The notes under the pieces are model-generated. The model ran no database searches. It was not told the DNA's origin and saw only the letters and a program-made list of their open reading frames with translations. Position numbers and translations under genes: made by a program. From Neiella holothuriorum (GTDB lineage Bacteria > Pseudomonadota > Gammaproteobacteria > Enterobacterales > Neiellaceae): DNA of 64,000 nt. This document shows positions 15,460 to 26,060 of this stretch, in pieces. Where the stretch lies: contig NZ_JAHZSS010000004.1 of assembly GCF_019457915.1 (NCBI RefSeq), positions 1-64,000 of the forward strand, in the 5' to 3' direction. Each line of letters begins with the position of its first letter. The first letter of the stretch is position 1.

Positions 15460-17799
15460 TTACTGACACTTGACGGGTTCGTTTTGCAACGCCAAATTTA
15501 GTACTTCATCAATCCAGCGAACGGTATGAATTTCCAAATCTTGTTTCACGTTGTCAGGAATCTCTTCCAAATCACGAGCGTTTTCGTATGGAATTAAGAC
15601 CCGTTTGGTGCCTCCCCGATGAGCGGCTAATAGTTTTTCTTTCAAACCACCAATCGGTAACACTTCACCACGCAGCGTAATTTCACCAGTCATGGCGACG
15701 TCAGCGCGAACAGGATTCCCAGTTAACGTCGACACCAAGGCTGTACACATGGCAATACCAGCACTTGGACCATCTTTGGGTGTTGCCCCTTCTGGTACGT
15801 GCACGTGCATATCGCTCTTCTCATGGAAGTCACTGGCAATACCCAGTTGTTCAGCGCGTGAACGCACAACCGTCATCGCCGCTTGAATCGACTCCTGCAT
15901 CACCTCACCGAGCGAGCCAGTGTAGGTCAATTTGCCTTTGCCCGGCACGCTAGTGGTTTCAATGGTCAACAGATCTCCACCCACTTCAGTCCAGGCCAGG
16001 CCGGTTACTTGGCCAATGCTGTTTTGATCTTCAGCTTTGCCGAAGTCAAAGCGCTGAACGCCTAAAAAGTCTTTCAGGTTGTCTGCTGTGACCACTACTT
16101 GCTTGAGGTCTTTTTCGAGCAAAATGCGTTTCACTGCTTTGCGGCAAATCCGTGATAATTCACGCTCTAGATTACGCACGCCTGCTTCGCGAGTGTAATA
16201 GCGGATCACGCCGGTAATGGCTGAGTCTTGGATATCGATTTCAACTTCTTTGAGACCATTGCGTTTAATTTGCTTGGTCAGCAAGTGTTGCTTGGCGATA
16301 TTTAGTTTTTCATCTTCGGTGTAACCCGACAGACGGATCACTTCCATCCGGTCTAACAACGGTGCTGGAATGTTCATGGAATTCGAGGTGGCGACGAACA
16401 TGACATCCGACAAATCGTAATCCACTTCCATGTAGTGATCGTTGAAGGCGTTGTTTTGCTCAGGATCGAGAACCTCAAGCAATGCTGAAGACGGATCGCC
16501 ACGCATATCCGAGCCCATTTTGTCGATTTCATCGAGCAAGAACAGTGGGTTTTTGACACCAACCTTGCACATTTTTTGAATCAACTTACCCGGCATCGAG
16601 CCAATATAAGTGCGGCGATGGCCTCGAATCTCAGCTTCATCTCGAACGCCACCTAAGGCCATACGCACATATTTTCGGCCCGTCGCTTTGGCGATGGACT
16701 GACCCAACGAGGTTTTACCGACGCCCGGTGGTCCGACTAAGCACAGGATTGGCCCCTTGAGCTTGGAGATACGGTTTTGAACCGCCAAGTACTCCAATAT
16801 GCGTTCTTTAACTTTTTCTAAGCCGTAATGGTCTTGGTTCAGAATCTTTTCTGCCAAGGCCAAATTTTTCTTCACTTTACTGCGTTTTTTCCATGGCACG
16901 CTGATCATCCAATCAACATAACCACGAACAACGGTCGCTTCGGCAGACATCGGCGACATCATTTTCAGCTTATTCAGCTCAGCTTCGGCTTTACTGCGCG
17001 CCTCTTCAGGCATGCCAGCTTCTTTGATCTTGTTGGCTAACGCTTCAAATTCGTCCGGCGCATCATCCAAATCACCAAGTTCTTTTTGAATAGCTTTCAT
17101 TTGCTCATTCAAATAGTACTCACGTTGGCTTTTTTCCATCTGCTTTTTAACGCGAGAACGAATACGCTTTTCAACCTGCAGCAAGTCGATTTCCGACTCC
17201 ATCATCGCCATCAGGTATTCCAAACGATCTTTCGCTTCCGTCAACTCAAGTACCTTTTGCTTGTCTTCAAGCTTAAGCGGCATATGAGCGGCCATGGTAT
17301 CGGCCATACGTGATGCTTCTTCAATTCCTTGTAGCGAGGTGAGTACCTCGGGCGGAATCTTTTTATTGAGCTTCACATAGCCTTCAAACTGGCTGATGGT
17401 TGAGCGGATCAAAACTTCCAGTTCGCGTTCATTGGGCTCTAGCTCGGCCACTTCGGAAACGGTCGCGCTGAAAAACGGCTCTTCCTGTAAAAAAGTATTT
17501 AGTTTCGCGCGGCGACTACCTTCAACCAGCACTTTTACCGTGCCGTCCGGTAACTTTAACAATTGTAAAATGGACGCAATGGTCCCCACCTCATACACAT
17601 CGTCTTTCGATGGTTCTTCAGTGGAGGCATCTTTTTGGGCAACAAGAAAAATTTGCTTGTCTTGTTCCATCGCTGCTTCGAGGCATTGAATTGATTTCTC
17701 ACGGCCGACGAACAACGGAATGACCATATGGGGATACACGACGACATCGCGCAGCGGTAAAACGGGGAGTTCAATTAAATCAGAGTGCGATTGCACCAT
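15460..17799 (-). CDS. lon: ATP-dependent protease Lon
   Basis: A full-length LonA of 779 residues: N-terminal substrate-binding domain ([27 protein letters not shown]), coiled-coil region, AAA+ module with Walker [10 protein letters not shown] near residue 355, and C-terminal serine protease domain with the catalytic Ser in DGPSAGIAM and the Lys of the Ser-Lys dyad in GLKEKLLAA. It degrades misfolded and regulatory proteins in the cytoplasm. The ATG at 17799 is chosen over upstream in-frame codons because GGAG lies eight bases before it and the N-terminus then matches E. coli. A heat-shock-like promoter lies upstream. Confidence 0.97.
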   Translation of the reverse strand: MVQSHSDLIELPVLPLRDVVVYPHMVIPLFVGREKSIQCLEAAMEQDKQIFLVAQKDASTEEPSKDDVYEVGTIASILQLLKLPDGTVKVLVEGSRRAKLNTFLQEEPFFSATVSEVAELEPNERELEVLIRSTISQFEGYVKLNKKIPPEVLTSLQGIEEASRMADTMAAHMPLKLEDKQKVLELTEAKDRLEYLMAMMESEIDLLQVEKRIRSRVKKQMEKSQREYYLNEQMKAIQKELGDLDDAPDEFEALANKIKEAGMPEEARSKAEAELNKLKMMSPMSAEATVVRGYVDWMISVPWKKRSKVKKNLALAEKILNQDHYGLEKVKERILEYLAVQNRISKLKGPILCLVGPPGVGKTSLGQSIAKATGRKYVRMALGGVRDEAEIRGHRRTYIGSMPGKLIQKMCKVGVKNPLFLLDEIDKMGSDMRGDPSSALLEVLDPEQNNAFNDHYMEVDYDLSDVMFVATSNSMNIPAPLLDRMEVIRLSGYTEDEKLNIAKQHLLTKQIKRNGLKEVEIDIQDSAITGVIRYYTREAGVRNLERELSRICRKAVKRILLEKDLKQVVVTADNLKDFLGVQRFDFGKAEDQNSIGQVTGLAWTEVGGDLLTIETTSVPGKGKLTYTGSLGEVMQESIQAAMTVVRSRAEQLGIASDFHEKSDMHVHVPEGATPKDGPSAGIAMCTALVSTLTGNPVRADVAMTGEITLRGEVLPIGGLKEKLLAAHRGGTKRVLIPYENARDLEEIPDNVKQDLEIHTVRWIDEVLNLALQNEPVKCQ

Positions 17800-17840
17800 G
17801 GGCGGTCTCCACAAAAAAATGCATAAGCTGTTACTCAAGC

Positions 17841-17868
17841 ATATGGGGATCGACCAGCGTTTTTAAAT
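17841..17868 (-). promoter_or_regulatory. Putative sigma32 (heat-shock) promoter of lon
   Basis: On the minus strand ATTTAAA (-35-like against CTTGAAA) is followed after 13 bases by CCCCATAT, a perfect match to the sigma32 -10 element. The predicted start lies about 35 bases before the lon ATG. Lon is a classic sigma32 target. Confidence 0.6.
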
Positions 17869-17888
17869 GGTATTTTGCTGTAAAAACA

Positions 17889-17916
17889 AAAAAAAGGAGC
17901 CGAGGCTCCTTTTTTG
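17889..17916 (-). terminator. Terminator between clpX and lon
   Basis: AAAAAAGGAGCC and GGCTCCTTTTTT form a strong stem with a short GA loop and T runs on both sides. It lies 24 bases after the clpX stop, so lon is mainly transcribed from its own promoter. Confidence 0.85.
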
Positions 17917-17939
17917 TTCAATGTTTAACCGAATTTGAT

Positions 17940-19220
17940 TTATTCCGATGCGGCTTGCTTGTCATTGTTCTCGTAAATCAGAATAGGATCCGATTCACCT
18001 TTCACAACAGACTCATCCACGACGACTTTTGATACATCGTCAATTGATGGTAATTCATACATTGTATGAAGCAAGATCTGCTCAACAATCGAGCGCAAGC
18101 CACGGGCGCCAGTTTTACGTTCCATTGCTTTGTTGGCAATGGCGAATAAAGCATCGTCGCGGAATTCCAGCTCAACATCTTCTAGCGAGAACAAGGCACC
18201 ATATTGTTTAGTGAGCGCATTCTTAGGCTCTTTCAGGATCTGCACCAAGGCATCGCCATCAAGCTCCGTTAATGTTGCCACTACAGGCAAACGACCGATG
18301 AACTCTGGAATCAAGCCGTATTTCACCAAATCTTCAGGTTCAACGTGCTCAAAATTGGCACTCAGCGAGGTTGCTTCTACCTTGCTTTTAACTTCAGCGC
18401 CAAAACCAATACCGGTATTTTTGTTCGTCCGTTGCTCAATCACTTTATCGAGCCCAGCAAAAGCACCGCCACAAACAAACAAGATTTTAGAGGTATCAAC
18501 CTGCAAAAACTCTTGCTGCGGATGCTTACGGCCACCTTGCGGTGGAACAGAAGCAATGGTGCCTTCAATCAACTTCAACAGGGCCTGCTGAACGCCTTCG
18601 CCAGACACATCACGGGTAATTGATGGATTGTCAGATTTACGCGAAATTTTGTCGATTTCATCAATATAAACAATACCGCGCTGTGCTTTTTCTACATCGT
18701 AGTCACACTTTTGCAGTAGTTTTTGGATGATGTTCTCAACGTCTTCACCAACATAACCAGCTTCGGTTAATGTGGTCGCATCAGCCATGGTAAAAGGTAC
18801 ATCCAAGAATCGCGCTAGCGTTTCTGCCAATAGCGTTTTACCGCTACCGGTTGGACCTATCAGCAAAATATTACTTTTACCTAGCTCAACACCATCAACG
18901 CTATCGCCATTGCGTAAGCGCTTGTAGTGGTTATAAACGGCAACAGACAACACCTTTTTGGCATGATCTTGGCCGATAACGTAATCGTCTAAGTGCTCGC
19001 GGATTTCACGCGGCGCTGGTAATGAATTCGAATCTTTGCGAGGAGCAATCTCTTTGATTTCTTCGCGAATGATATCGTTACAAAGCTCGACACACTCATC
19101 ACAAATGAACACCGATGGACCGGCAATCAATTTACGAACTTCGTGTTGGCTTTTACCGCAAAATGAGCAGAACAACAGCTTGTTGTCGCCTTCTGTTCCG
19201 CCTCTGCGAGAATCAGACAT
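17940..19220 (-). CDS. clpX: ClpX, ATPase subunit of the ClpXP protease
   Basis: The 426-residue AAA+ unfoldase has the N-terminal zinc-binding domain (CSFCGKSQ at about residues 18-25 and CDECVELC at about 40-47), Walker A GPTGSGKT near residue 120, Walker [10 protein letters not shown], and the pore and ClpP-contact loops (IGFGAEV). It recognises tagged substrates and feeds them to ClpP. It follows clpP by 80 bases, the conserved tig-clpP-clpX order. Length matches E. coli (424). Confidence 0.97.
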   Translation of the reverse strand: MSDSRRGGTEGDNKLLFCSFCGKSQHEVRKLIAGPSVFICDECVELCNDIIREEIKEIAPRKDSNSLPAPREIREHLDDYVIGQDHAKKVLSVAVYNHYKRLRNGDSVDGVELGKSNILLIGPTGSGKTLLAETLARFLDVPFTMADATTLTEAGYVGEDVENIIQKLLQKCDYDVEKAQRGIVYIDEIDKISRKSDNPSITRDVSGEGVQQALLKLIEGTIASVPPQGGRKHPQQEFLQVDTSKILFVCGGAFAGLDKVIEQRTNKNTGIGFGAEVKSKVEATSLSANFEHVEPEDLVKYGLIPEFIGRLPVVATLTELDGDALVQILKEPKNALTKQYGALFSLEDVELEFRDDALFAIANKAMERKTGARGLRSIVEQILLHTMYELPSIDDVSKVVVDESVVKGESDPILIYENNDKQAASE

Positions 19221-19300
19221 CTGATACCCTCAATCTCAAACTATAGATTTATACTACTTGTCGACCTGAGTGTACTTCATTCCGGCCGACTTTGCAGGAC

Positions 19301-19921
19301 TTAGTCCTTTTCTGCGCGCTTATTCAAAACATCGTCAATAAGACCATATTCTTTAGCTTGTGCAGCATTCATGAAGTTGTCACGGTCCGTATCATTAGCT
19401 ACGCGCTCTAAATCTTGTCCCGTATGCTCAGCCAATAAGCGATTCAATTTGTCTTTAATAGACAAAATCTCTTTGGCATGAATTTCAAAATCTGATGCTT
19501 GTCCTTGGAATCCACCTAATGGTTGGTGAATCATCACGCGAGAATTTGGCAAGCAGAAACGTTTCTCTTTAGCGCCACCGGCTAACAGAAATGCTCCCAT
19601 GCTCGCAGCCTGACCAATACACACAGTGCTGACGTCCGGCTTAATAAACTGCATGGTATCGTAAATCGACATACCTGCAGTAACCGAGCCGCCTGGTGAG
19701 TTGATGTAAAGGTAAATGTCTTTATCCGGGTTTTCAGATTCCAGGAATAGCATTTGCGCCACAATCAGGTTAGCCATGTGATCTTCTACCGGGCCGACCA
19801 TAAAAATAACTCGCTCTTTGAGCAAGCGGCTATAGATATCGTAAGAGCGCTCACCTTTACTGGTTTGCTCGACAACCATAGGAACCAGAGCATTGAGCGG
19901 AGAATCGATCAAATCAGACAT
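19301..19921 (-). CDS. clpP: ClpP, proteolytic subunit of ClpXP/ClpAP
   Basis: The 206-residue serine peptidase (family S14) has catalytic Ser107 in GQAASMG and His132 in VMIHQPLGG, with the Asp in the C-terminal third ([12 protein letters not shown]). A short N-terminal propeptide precedes the mature start, as in E. coli. AAGGAGGCAGTACC before the ATG is a very strong ribosome binding site. It forms 14-mer chambers capped by ClpX (encoded next) or ClpA. Confidence 0.97.
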   Translation of the reverse strand: MSDLIDSPLNALVPMVVEQTSKGERSYDIYSRLLKERVIFMVGPVEDHMANLIVAQMLFLESENPDKDIYLYINSPGGSVTAGMSIYDTMQFIKPDVSTVCIGQAASMGAFLLAGGAKEKRFCLPNSRVMIHQPLGGFQGQASDFEIHAKEILSIKDKLNRLLAEHTGQDLERVANDTDRDNFMNAAQAKEYGLIDDVLNKRAEKD

Positions 19922-19954
19922 TGGTACTGCCTCCTTGTCTTGAAAAAATAAAGC

Positions 19955-19992
19955 CGAAAAAAATGGCCCGTGTGATCATCACACGAGCCATT
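19955..19992 (-). terminator. Terminator of tig
   Basis: On the minus strand ATGGC-T-CGTGTG and CACACG-G-GCCAT form a long stem with one mismatch, followed by TTTTTTT. It lies about 40 bases after the tig stop and before clpP. Confidence 0.75.
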
Positions 19993-20033
19993 ATAGGCGT
20001 CACGCCTGCGGTTTCGTCAATTAAAGCTTGAAG

Positions 20034-21338
20034 TTACTGCGCAGGTTGCATCACGTCTTTGAAAGATTTCTCTACTTCAGTGACGTTTGCTTCAGCCAAT
20101 AAGGCATCAATAGCTTGGTCTTCTAACGCCAAGTTACGCATTTGCTCCATCAACTCATCGTTAGACTTGTAGTAAGCAACAACTTGGTCTGCATCTTCAT
20201 ATGCAGAAGCCATTGAAGCAATTTGCGCTTCAACGCGCTCGTCTTCAACTTTAAGCTCTTTCGCTTTGATGTATTCGCCTAGCACCAAACCAACTTTCAC
20301 ACGCTTGCGTGCTTGTTCGTCAAATAACTCAGCTGGTAGCTCTGGTGCATTTTTAGTGTCGCCACCAAAACGTTGCAATGCTTGCTGACGCAGGCCGTTG
20401 ATTTCTTGCTCAACTAACGCTTGTGGAACGTCCACATCGTTTTGTTCAACCAAGCCATCCAGAACTTGCTGCTTCACAGTGCTCTTGAGGTTTTGCTCAA
20501 GTTCACGCGACATGTTCTTCTTAACTTCTGCGCGCAGCTCGGCGATATCGCCAGACTCAACGCCAAATTTCTGAACGAACTCTTCAGTGATTTCTGGCAG
20601 GATTTGCGCTTCAATTTTGTTCACTTTAATAGCGAACTCAGCTTCTTTACCTTTCAGGTTTTCAGCGTGATAGTTTTCTGGGAAAGTGACGTTCGCAACA
20701 ACATCGGCACCAGCTTCGGCACCAACGATGGCATCTTCAAAGCCAGGAATCATTTGACCACTACCGATCGTTAGGTCGAAACCTTCAGATTTGCCGCCGT
20801 CGAATTCTTCACCATCAATTTTGCCAACAAAATCGATGTTCACTTTGTCGCCATCCGCAGCAGCGCGCTCGGCGACTTCCCAAGTTGCGTTTTGCTTACG
20901 CAGTGTTTCGATCATGTCGTCCAGATCGGCGTCAGCAATTTCAACAACAGGCTTCTCAACTTCAACTTTATCTACGCCAGTGACTTCAATCTCTGGGTAA
21001 ACTTCGATCGTTGCTTTGAATTCCAAGTCTGCGCCAGCTTCTGCTTTGGTTACTTCCAAGCGTGGGCTGCCAGCAGGGTTAATCTTTTCAGCGATGATCG
21101 CTTCAACGTAGCTACGCTGAGCAACTTCACCAATCACGTCCTGGCGAACGCCAGCGCCATACATTTTGTTGATAACACTCACTGGCACTTTACCTGGGCG
21201 GAAGCCCGGTACGCGACGTTTTTTGTCGCTTGCCATACGGCGGAGTTGGCTTTGAACCGCAGAATCTACTTTTTCAGCGGGTACGGTAATTGTCAGACAA
21301 CGCTCTAAACCTTGAGTCGTCTCAACAGAAACTTGCAT
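20034..21338 (-). CDS. tig: Trigger factor, ribosome-associated chaperone
   Basis: The 434-residue protein has an N-terminal ribosome-binding domain with the signature GFRPGKVP (about residues 45-52; E. coli GFRxGKVP), a central FKBP-type isomerase domain (about 155-240, [20 protein letters not shown]) and a C-terminal helical chaperone domain. It receives nascent chains at the ribosome exit tunnel. GAGGTATATCGA precedes the ATG. First gene of the tig-clpP-clpX chromosomal block. Confidence 0.97.
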   Translation of the reverse strand: MQVSVETTQGLERCLTITVPAEKVDSAVQSQLRRMASDKKRRVPGFRPGKVPVSVINKMYGAGVRQDVIGEVAQRSYVEAIIAEKINPAGSPRLEVTKAEAGADLEFKATIEVYPEIEVTGVDKVEVEKPVVEIADADLDDMIETLRKQNATWEVAERAAADGDKVNIDFVGKIDGEEFDGGKSEGFDLTIGSGQMIPGFEDAIVGAEAGADVVANVTFPENYHAENLKGKEAEFAIKVNKIEAQILPEITEEFVQKFGVESGDIAELRAEVKKNMSRELEQNLKSTVKQQVLDGLVEQNDVDVPQALVEQEINGLRQQALQRFGGDTKNAPELPAELFDEQARKRVKVGLVLGEYIKAKELKVEDERVEAQIASMASAYEDADQVVAYYKSNDELMEQMRNLALEDQAIDALLAEANVTEVEKSFKDVMQPAQ

Positions 21339-21474
21339 TCGATATACCTCAGTCGTTCAGCCGCCAATGCAGCCATGGCGAGAGCCTGCCCCATGGCGAG
21401 TTGGCTTCTCAGTCGTGCTTACGCGCGAGCACACTTAAGCAAAGTAATGGTGCCCAGTTAAAATTTGACGCGAC

Positions 21475-21480
21475 ATTATA
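21475..21480 (-). promoter_or_regulatory. Putative -10 element upstream of tig
   Basis: On the minus strand a perfect TATAAT (followed by GTCGCG) lies about 137 bases before the tig ATG. The -35 region at proper spacing is poor, so this is a tentative promoter; a long 5' leader would result. Confidence 0.35.
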
Positions 21481-21574
21481 GCGGCGGGTTATCGGGGAGT
21501 CGAGAGCCCCAACGGATAAAATGAAGGGAAAAAGCCGGACAAAGGCCAACTTCTCTCAGAGAATCGCAAAACAA

Positions 21575-21651
21575 TGGCGACCCCAGCAGGATTCGAACCT
21601 GCGACCGTCTGCTTAGAAGGCAGATGCTCTATCCAGCTGAGCTATGGGGTC
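21575..21651 (-). tRNA. tRNA-Arg (anticodon TCT)
   Basis: On the minus strand a 77-base cloverleaf runs from GACCCCATAGCTCAG to GGGGTCGCCA, with CCA encoded. The acceptor stem GACCCCA pairs with TGGGGTC, the D-arm holds AGCTCAGCTGGATAGAGC, and the T-arm holds GGTTCGAATCC. The anticodon loop CTTCTAA (between TCTGC and GCAGA) reads TCT at 21615-21617, decoding the rare AGA Arg codon. Confidence 0.96.
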
Positions 21652-21694
21652 ATGACTTGCGGCAAACCGTATTCCACTTGCCGATCAGCCGGCG

Positions 21695-21723
21695 ATAATA
21701 GCGGCGCCGACCGATAGCGTCAA
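21695..21723 (-). promoter_or_regulatory. Putative sigma70 promoter of tRNA-Arg
   Basis: On the minus strand TTGACG and TATTAT are separated by exactly 17 bases and followed by a GC-rich discriminator CGCCGGC, typical of stable-RNA promoters under stringent control. The predicted start lies about 37 bases before the mature tRNA. Confidence 0.7.
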
Positions 21724-21896
21724 ACGGTTTTTGGCTTTGTGATTTCGGTCATGCCATCGCGTTACACAGGTTTGAGCGCTTTTTGTTCACTGCATGCTGA
21801 AATTGCCACATTCAAGCAAATAACGGGCTTTTAATGTGGCATTATTTTCTGCGACAATGGCGCCACTTTCCTCTACACCTACACAGACAACTAAAA

Positions 21897-22751
21897 ATGG
21901 CTGCACAAATCATCGACGGCAAAGCCGTTGCTGCGCAATTAAAGAACCAAGTTGGCCAAGCCGTAACCGCCCGAAAAGAGGCCGGCAAACGAATTCCGGG
22001 ACTCGCTGTTGTTTTGGTGGGCGCCGATCCTGCATCGCAAGTTTATGTGGGTAATAAACGCCGCTCCTGTGAACAAGTGGGTTTTATTTCTCGCTCTTAC
22101 GATCTACCCGATACCACTGAAGAAGCTGAATTATTGGCGTTAATCGATCAGTTAAATGACGATGGCGAAGTTGATGGCATTTTGGTGCAGCTACCGCTGC
22201 CGGCTCACCTTAACTCTGAAGTGATTTTGGAACGCATTGCCCCACACAAAGATGTTGACGGTTTCCACCCTTATAACATTGGTCGTTTGGCCCAACGGAT
22301 CCCCGCGCTTCGCCCTTGCACGCCAAAAGGCATCATGACTCTCATTGAGTCCACGGGCGTTAAAACCCACGGCTTAAATGCCGTTATCGTGGGCGCATCT
22401 AATATTGTTGGTCGGCCTATGACACTTGAGCTGTTATTGGCAGGTTGCACCACCACATGTTGTCACCGCTTTACCAAAGACTTGGAAAAACACGTGCGCG
22501 ATGCCGATCTGGTAGTCGTCGCCGTTGGTAAACCGAATTTTCTACCGGGCGAATGGATCAAGCCTGGCGCCATTGTCATTGATGTGGGCATTAATCGCAT
22601 GGCCGACGGCAAACTTGTCGGCGACGTTGAATACGCAACCGCAGCAGAGCGAGCGGGCTTTATCACGCCGGTACCTGGAGGCGTAGGCCCCATGACAGTG
22701 GCCAGTTTGATAGAAAACACCTTAATTGCCGCTGAGCAATATCACGACTAG
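21897..22751 (+). CDS. folD: FolD, methylenetetrahydrofolate dehydrogenase/cyclohydrolase
   Basis: The 284-residue bifunctional enzyme interconverts methylene-, methenyl- and formyl-tetrahydrofolate in the cytoplasm. Seen: [15 protein letters not shown] with the catalytic Lys, the [13 protein letters not shown] motif, [23 protein letters not shown] for NADP binding and [14 protein letters not shown]. The frame is open to 21834, but the ATG at 21897 gives the usual N-terminus ([12 protein letters not shown]); no strong ribosome binding site is visible. It stands alone after the tRNA and ends at a terminator. Confidence 0.95.
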   Translation: MAAQIIDGKAVAAQLKNQVGQAVTARKEAGKRIPGLAVVLVGADPASQVYVGNKRRSCEQVGFISRSYDLPDTTEEAELLALIDQLNDDGEVDGILVQLPLPAHLNSEVILERIAPHKDVDGFHPYNIGRLAQRIPALRPCTPKGIMTLIESTGVKTHGLNAVIVGASNIVGRPMTLELLLAGCTTTCCHRFTKDLEKHVRDADLVVVAVGKPNFLPGEWIKPGAIVIDVGINRMADGKLVGDVEYATAAERAGFITPVPGGVGPMTVASLIENTLIAAEQYHD

Positions 22752-22783
22752 TTATCAAGCGTCGCGAATACAATGAAGTGAAC

Positions 22784-22813
22784 AAGCCCTGGTAAAATGC
22801 CGGGGCTTTTTTA
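22784..22813 (+). terminator. Rho-independent terminator of folD
   Basis: AAGCCCTGG pairs with CCGGGGCTT (one G-T pair) around TAAAATG, followed by TTTTTTAT. It lies 33 bases after the folD stop. Confidence 0.75.
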
Positions 22814-22929
22814 TGCTTCAAACCAATTGATTAGGCATTTGCCACAGTTTGGCAAATGCCTAGCCTTCATACTAGCCTCTTTATTTGGCTTCTTCATCGA
22901 GCCAACAAACGATTCAACGAGCTTTCATC

Positions 22930-23841
22930 ATGACACGATACCTTTTGCTAGTGCTGCTGTGCTGTTGGTCATGGAGCTATCAAGCCCATGGCGCTAACGA
23001 CAGCAACTTCACCATGCCCAAATTACCAGCCAATGTTCGGTATTTTCATGATGTGCCAATTGGCCAAGTCGGCAACGTGCAGCTTTATATTGATATTGCC
23101 GTGCCAGCACAAGCATTAGCCACGCCAGCACCAGCGATTGTGGCCATTCACGGCGGCGGTTGGCGCAAAGGCCATAAAAATAAGTTTGCTTCCAAAATAG
23201 TGAACTTCGCTAAACGCGGTTATGTGGCCGCCAGCTTGATGTATCGACTGGCGCCAGACCACCCTTTTCCCGCCGCCGTTGAAGATGTAAAAGTCGGCGT
23301 TCGATTTTTGAAGGCGCACGCCGAGCAATATGGCGTTAACCCAAATCAAATCATTGCACTTGGCAGTTCAGCCGGAGGTCATTTAGCGGCCATGCTTGGC
23401 GCAACGGGTAATGACGATAGTTTCAGCACTCACGGCTTGTGGGATGATGTTGACTCATCGGTGATGTTAGCTGTGACCTTCTCTGGCCCCAATGCCGAGT
23501 TTGATAGTCAATTTGCCGATCAGTGGAGCTCTATTACCAAATTTCTTGGCGGCAAAGCGAGCTCTCGCCCAGACATCGCGAAAGCTGCAATGCCCATCTC
23601 CTATCTCGATGCCAACGATCCACCATTCTTTGTCGTGCATGGAAATGCCGACAACATCGTTCCGGTCTCGATGGGGCGAACCTTTGTTGAGGGGTTAAAG
23701 TCAGCAGGAGTTGAACATCGTTATATCGAAATAGAAGGCGGCACACACAAGCTGAAACAAAGCGCACCACAAGCGCAAAAACAGGCGTATCAGCAAGCTT
23801 GGCAAATGATTGAAGAGGTGATCGCCGCGCAGGAAGAGTAA
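22930..23841 (+). CDS. Secreted alpha/beta-hydrolase (esterase/lipase, HSL or feruloyl-esterase-like)
   Basis: The 303-residue protein starts with a Sec signal peptide (hydrophobic residues about 4-17, cleavage near QAHGA). The hydrolase domain has the oxyanion motif HGGG (74-77), nucleophile Ser147 in GSSAG, an acid Asp in HGNADNIVPV and the catalytic His in EGGTHK. This resembles the Abhydrolase_3/BD-FAE group that cleaves acetyl or feruloyl esters, but substrate cannot be told. The ATG at 22930 is chosen over an upstream non-ATG start because it begins the signal peptide. It appears monocistronic. Confidence 0.85.
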   Translation: MTRYLLLVLLCCWSWSYQAHGANDSNFTMPKLPANVRYFHDVPIGQVGNVQLYIDIAVPAQALATPAPAIVAIHGGGWRKGHKNKFASKIVNFAKRGYVAASLMYRLAPDHPFPAAVEDVKVGVRFLKAHAEQYGVNPNQIIALGSSAGGHLAAMLGATGNDDSFSTHGLWDDVDSSVMLAVTFSGPNAEFDSQFADQWSSITKFLGGKASSRPDIAKAAMPISYLDANDPPFFVVHGNADNIVPVSMGRTFVEGLKSAGVEHRYIEIEGGTHKLKQSAPQAQKQAYQQAWQMIEEVIAAQEE

Positions 23842-23955
23842 TGGCGCATTGGCTTTGATAACAGCGGCGATTAAATGGGTTGAACGTAATGCTGCGGCGC
23901 AAACTTTTTTATCAACAAAAGTCATTTGCCGCAGAAGGCGAACCAGTTGCAATTC

Positions 23956-23995
23956 AGGTTGTTAAAGCAGCAAAAAGCTACGCCTTTAACAACCT
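23956..23995. terminator. Long hairpin between esterase and cysS
   Basis: AGGTTGTTAAAG and CTTTAACAACCT form a perfect 12-pair stem around a 16-base loop, in the convergent gap between the two genes. No strong T tract follows on either strand, so it may be a weak terminator or an RNA end-stabilising element. Confidence 0.45.
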
Positions 23996-24012
23996 AAGTT
24001 TTATAGGCGCGA

Positions 24013-25392
24013 TTACTTTCTGCGCCACGTCGTTCCGTTGGCACCATCTTCTAGCTCGACGTTGAGCGCATTAAGCGCGTCACGAGCTTCATCAGCAGCA
24101 GCCCAGTCTTTATTAGCTCGAGCTTCGGCACGTTTGGTGATGAGTGCTTCAATTTGCGCCACTTCGTCATCATCGCCGCCACCTTGTAAGAAGGCTTCTG
24201 GATCTTGTTGCAAAATACCCAGCACGGCACCAAGTTGCTTGAGAGTTCCCGCTAAGGCTTCTGCCTCAGCGCTGCCCTGCTCTTTCGCTCGGTTCAATTC
24301 ACGCACCAAATCGAACAACACAGCCATGGCTTCTGGCACATTCAAGTCATCGTCCATCGCCGCACAGAAGCGAGTTTTCCAATCACTAAGGCTAAGATCA
24401 ACCTCAGCAACTGAAACACTTCGCAATGCGGTATACATGCGCTCAAGGCTTTGGTAGGCCTGATTGAGGTTATCTTCGCTGTAATTCAATTGAGTACGGT
24501 ACTGCGAGCCAATCAAGAAGAAGCGAATCACTTCACCTGGGTATTCTTTTAGGACGTCGCGAATCGTGAAGAAGTTGTTCAATGACTTGGACATTTTCTC
24601 CGAGTTAATTTGCACCATACCGCCGTGCATCCAAAGCTTGGCGTAGTCTTTACCGGTAGCACAGCACGACTGAGCGATTTCGTTTTCGTGGTGCGGGAAA
24701 GTAAGATCGGAGCCGCCGCCATGAATATCAAATTCCTCACCTAAGTGCGCCATGGTCATTGCAGAACATTCAATGTGCCAACCCGGGCGACCTTTACCCC
24801 AGGGCGAATCCCAGCTTGGTTCATCTGGTTTAGCGCTCTTCCACAGAACAAAGTCCAGTGGATCATCTTTGCTGGCATCAACATCAACGCGGGAGCCAGC
24901 CTGCAGCATGTCGAGATCTTGCTGGCTTAACGCGCCATATTTATCAAAGGTCGACACATCAAACAGCACATCGCCGTTGGCTACGGGATACGCATGGCCG
25001 CGTTCAATTAATCGCTCGATCAGCTCAATGATTTCTACCATGGAGGTACTGACACGCGGCTCGATATTCGGGCGACCAATACCGAGAGCGTCAAAATCTT
25101 CGTGCATGGCAGCAATAAAGCGCTCAGTTACTTGCTGAAAGCTTTCACCATTTTCATTGGCACGACGGATAATTTTGTCATCCACATCGGTAATATTGCG
25201 AACATAGTTCACTTCATAACCGGAAAAGCGCAGGTAGCGCGCGAGGATATCAAACACCACATAAGTGCGGCCGTGGCCGATATGACAGAAATCGTAAGTG
25301 GTTACTCCACACACATACATGCCGACCTTATTCGGATGAATGGATTGAAACGCTGATTTTTTGCGCGACAGAGTATTGTGAAGTTGAAGCAC
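24013..25392 (-). CDS. cysS: Cysteinyl-tRNA synthetase
   Basis: The 459-residue class I synthetase has HIGH at residues 37-40 and KMSKS in the middle third ([10 protein letters not shown]). The zinc ligands of the family are visible: Cys28 in VCGVTTYDF, Cys in HIECSAM, and His and Glu in FPHHENE. It charges tRNA-Cys. The start codon is GTG (25390-25392) with AAGGA six bases before it; the next in-frame ATG is too far inside. Divergent from ppiB with a promoter-like pair between them. Confidence 0.96.
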   Translation of the reverse strand: MLQLHNTLSRKKSAFQSIHPNKVGMYVCGVTTYDFCHIGHGRTYVVFDILARYLRFSGYEVNYVRNITDVDDKIIRRANENGESFQQVTERFIAAMHEDFDALGIGRPNIEPRVSTSMVEIIELIERLIERGHAYPVANGDVLFDVSTFDKYGALSQQDLDMLQAGSRVDVDASKDDPLDFVLWKSAKPDEPSWDSPWGKGRPGWHIECSAMTMAHLGEEFDIHGGGSDLTFPHHENEIAQSCCATGKDYAKLWMHGGMVQINSEKMSKSLNNFFTIRDVLKEYPGEVIRFFLIGSQYRTQLNYSEDNLNQAYQSLERMYTALRSVSVAEVDLSLSDWKTRFCAAMDDDLNVPEAMAVLFDLVRELNRAKEQGSAEAEALAGTLKQLGAVLGILQQDPEAFLQGGGDDDEVAQIEALITKRAEARANKDWAAADEARDALNALNVELEDGANGTTWRRK

Positions 25393-25428
25393 TTGGATTC
25401 CTTGAGTTTTGTTTGCAAATGACGCGGC

Positions 25429-25456
25429 ATTGTATCATCGCCAATGCCCCAAACAA
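25429..25456 (-). promoter_or_regulatory. Putative sigma70 promoter of cysS
   Basis: On the minus strand TTGTTT and TACAAT are 16 bases apart, about 40 bases before the cysS GTG start. Confidence 0.45.
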
Positions 25457-25560
25457 GCACTACACCAATTACCAGAAGACTTTTGTGGCTATAGAGAGCT
25501 TTTCCAATGGCCAGCATTTAGGTACTATTCTGCTCCCTGATTTTGACGAGAGTATGTTTC

Positions 25561-26055
25561 ATGGTTGTTCTTCATACCACTTTTGGTGATATCAAACTCA
25601 ATCTGTTTGAAGATAAAGCACCGAAGACCGTTGCCAATTTTCTGTCGTATGTAAAAGACGGCTTTTACGACAACACCATTTTCCACCGCGTCATCGATAA
25701 CTTTATGGTTCAAGGTGGCGGTTTTGCTCCAGGTATGGAAGAAAAACAAAGCGGCGACTCGATTGAAAACGAAGCGAATAATGGCGTTAGCAACAAGGTT
25801 GGCACCATTGCCATGGCCCGTACCATGGAGCCACACTCGGCGTCAGCACAGTTCTTCATCAACGTTGCAGACAACGGCTTTTTGGATTTCAAAAGCGAAA
25901 CCACACAAGGCTGGGGCTACTGTGCATTTGGCGAAGTAGTTGAAGGTATGGATGTGGTAAACAAAATCAAAGCCGTGAAAACCGGTAGCTTTGGTTTCCA
26001 TCAAGACGTGCCAAACGAAGAAGTGCTGATCACCAGCGCAACAATCGAGGAATAA
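25561..26055 (+). CDS. ppiB: Cyclophilin-type peptidyl-prolyl isomerase B
   Basis: The 164-residue cytoplasmic cyclophilin matches E. coli PpiB in length when started at the ATG at 25561 ([21 protein letters not shown]); an in-frame start 18 bases earlier is less likely. The catalytic Arg lies in [15 protein letters not shown], and the active-site Gln, Phe and Trp-type residues are in [16 protein letters not shown]. It speeds cis-trans isomerisation of X-Pro bonds. lpxH follows after five bases, so the two are co-transcribed, as in many gammaproteobacteria with cysS nearby. Confidence 0.95.
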   Translation: MVVLHTTFGDIKLNLFEDKAPKTVANFLSYVKDGFYDNTIFHRVIDNFMVQGGGFAPGMEEKQSGDSIENEANNGVSNKVGTIAMARTMEPHSASAQFFINVADNGFLDFKSETTQGWGYCAFGEVVEGMDVVNKIKAVKTGSFGFHQDVPNEEVLITSATIEE

Positions 26056-26060
26056 TCTCG

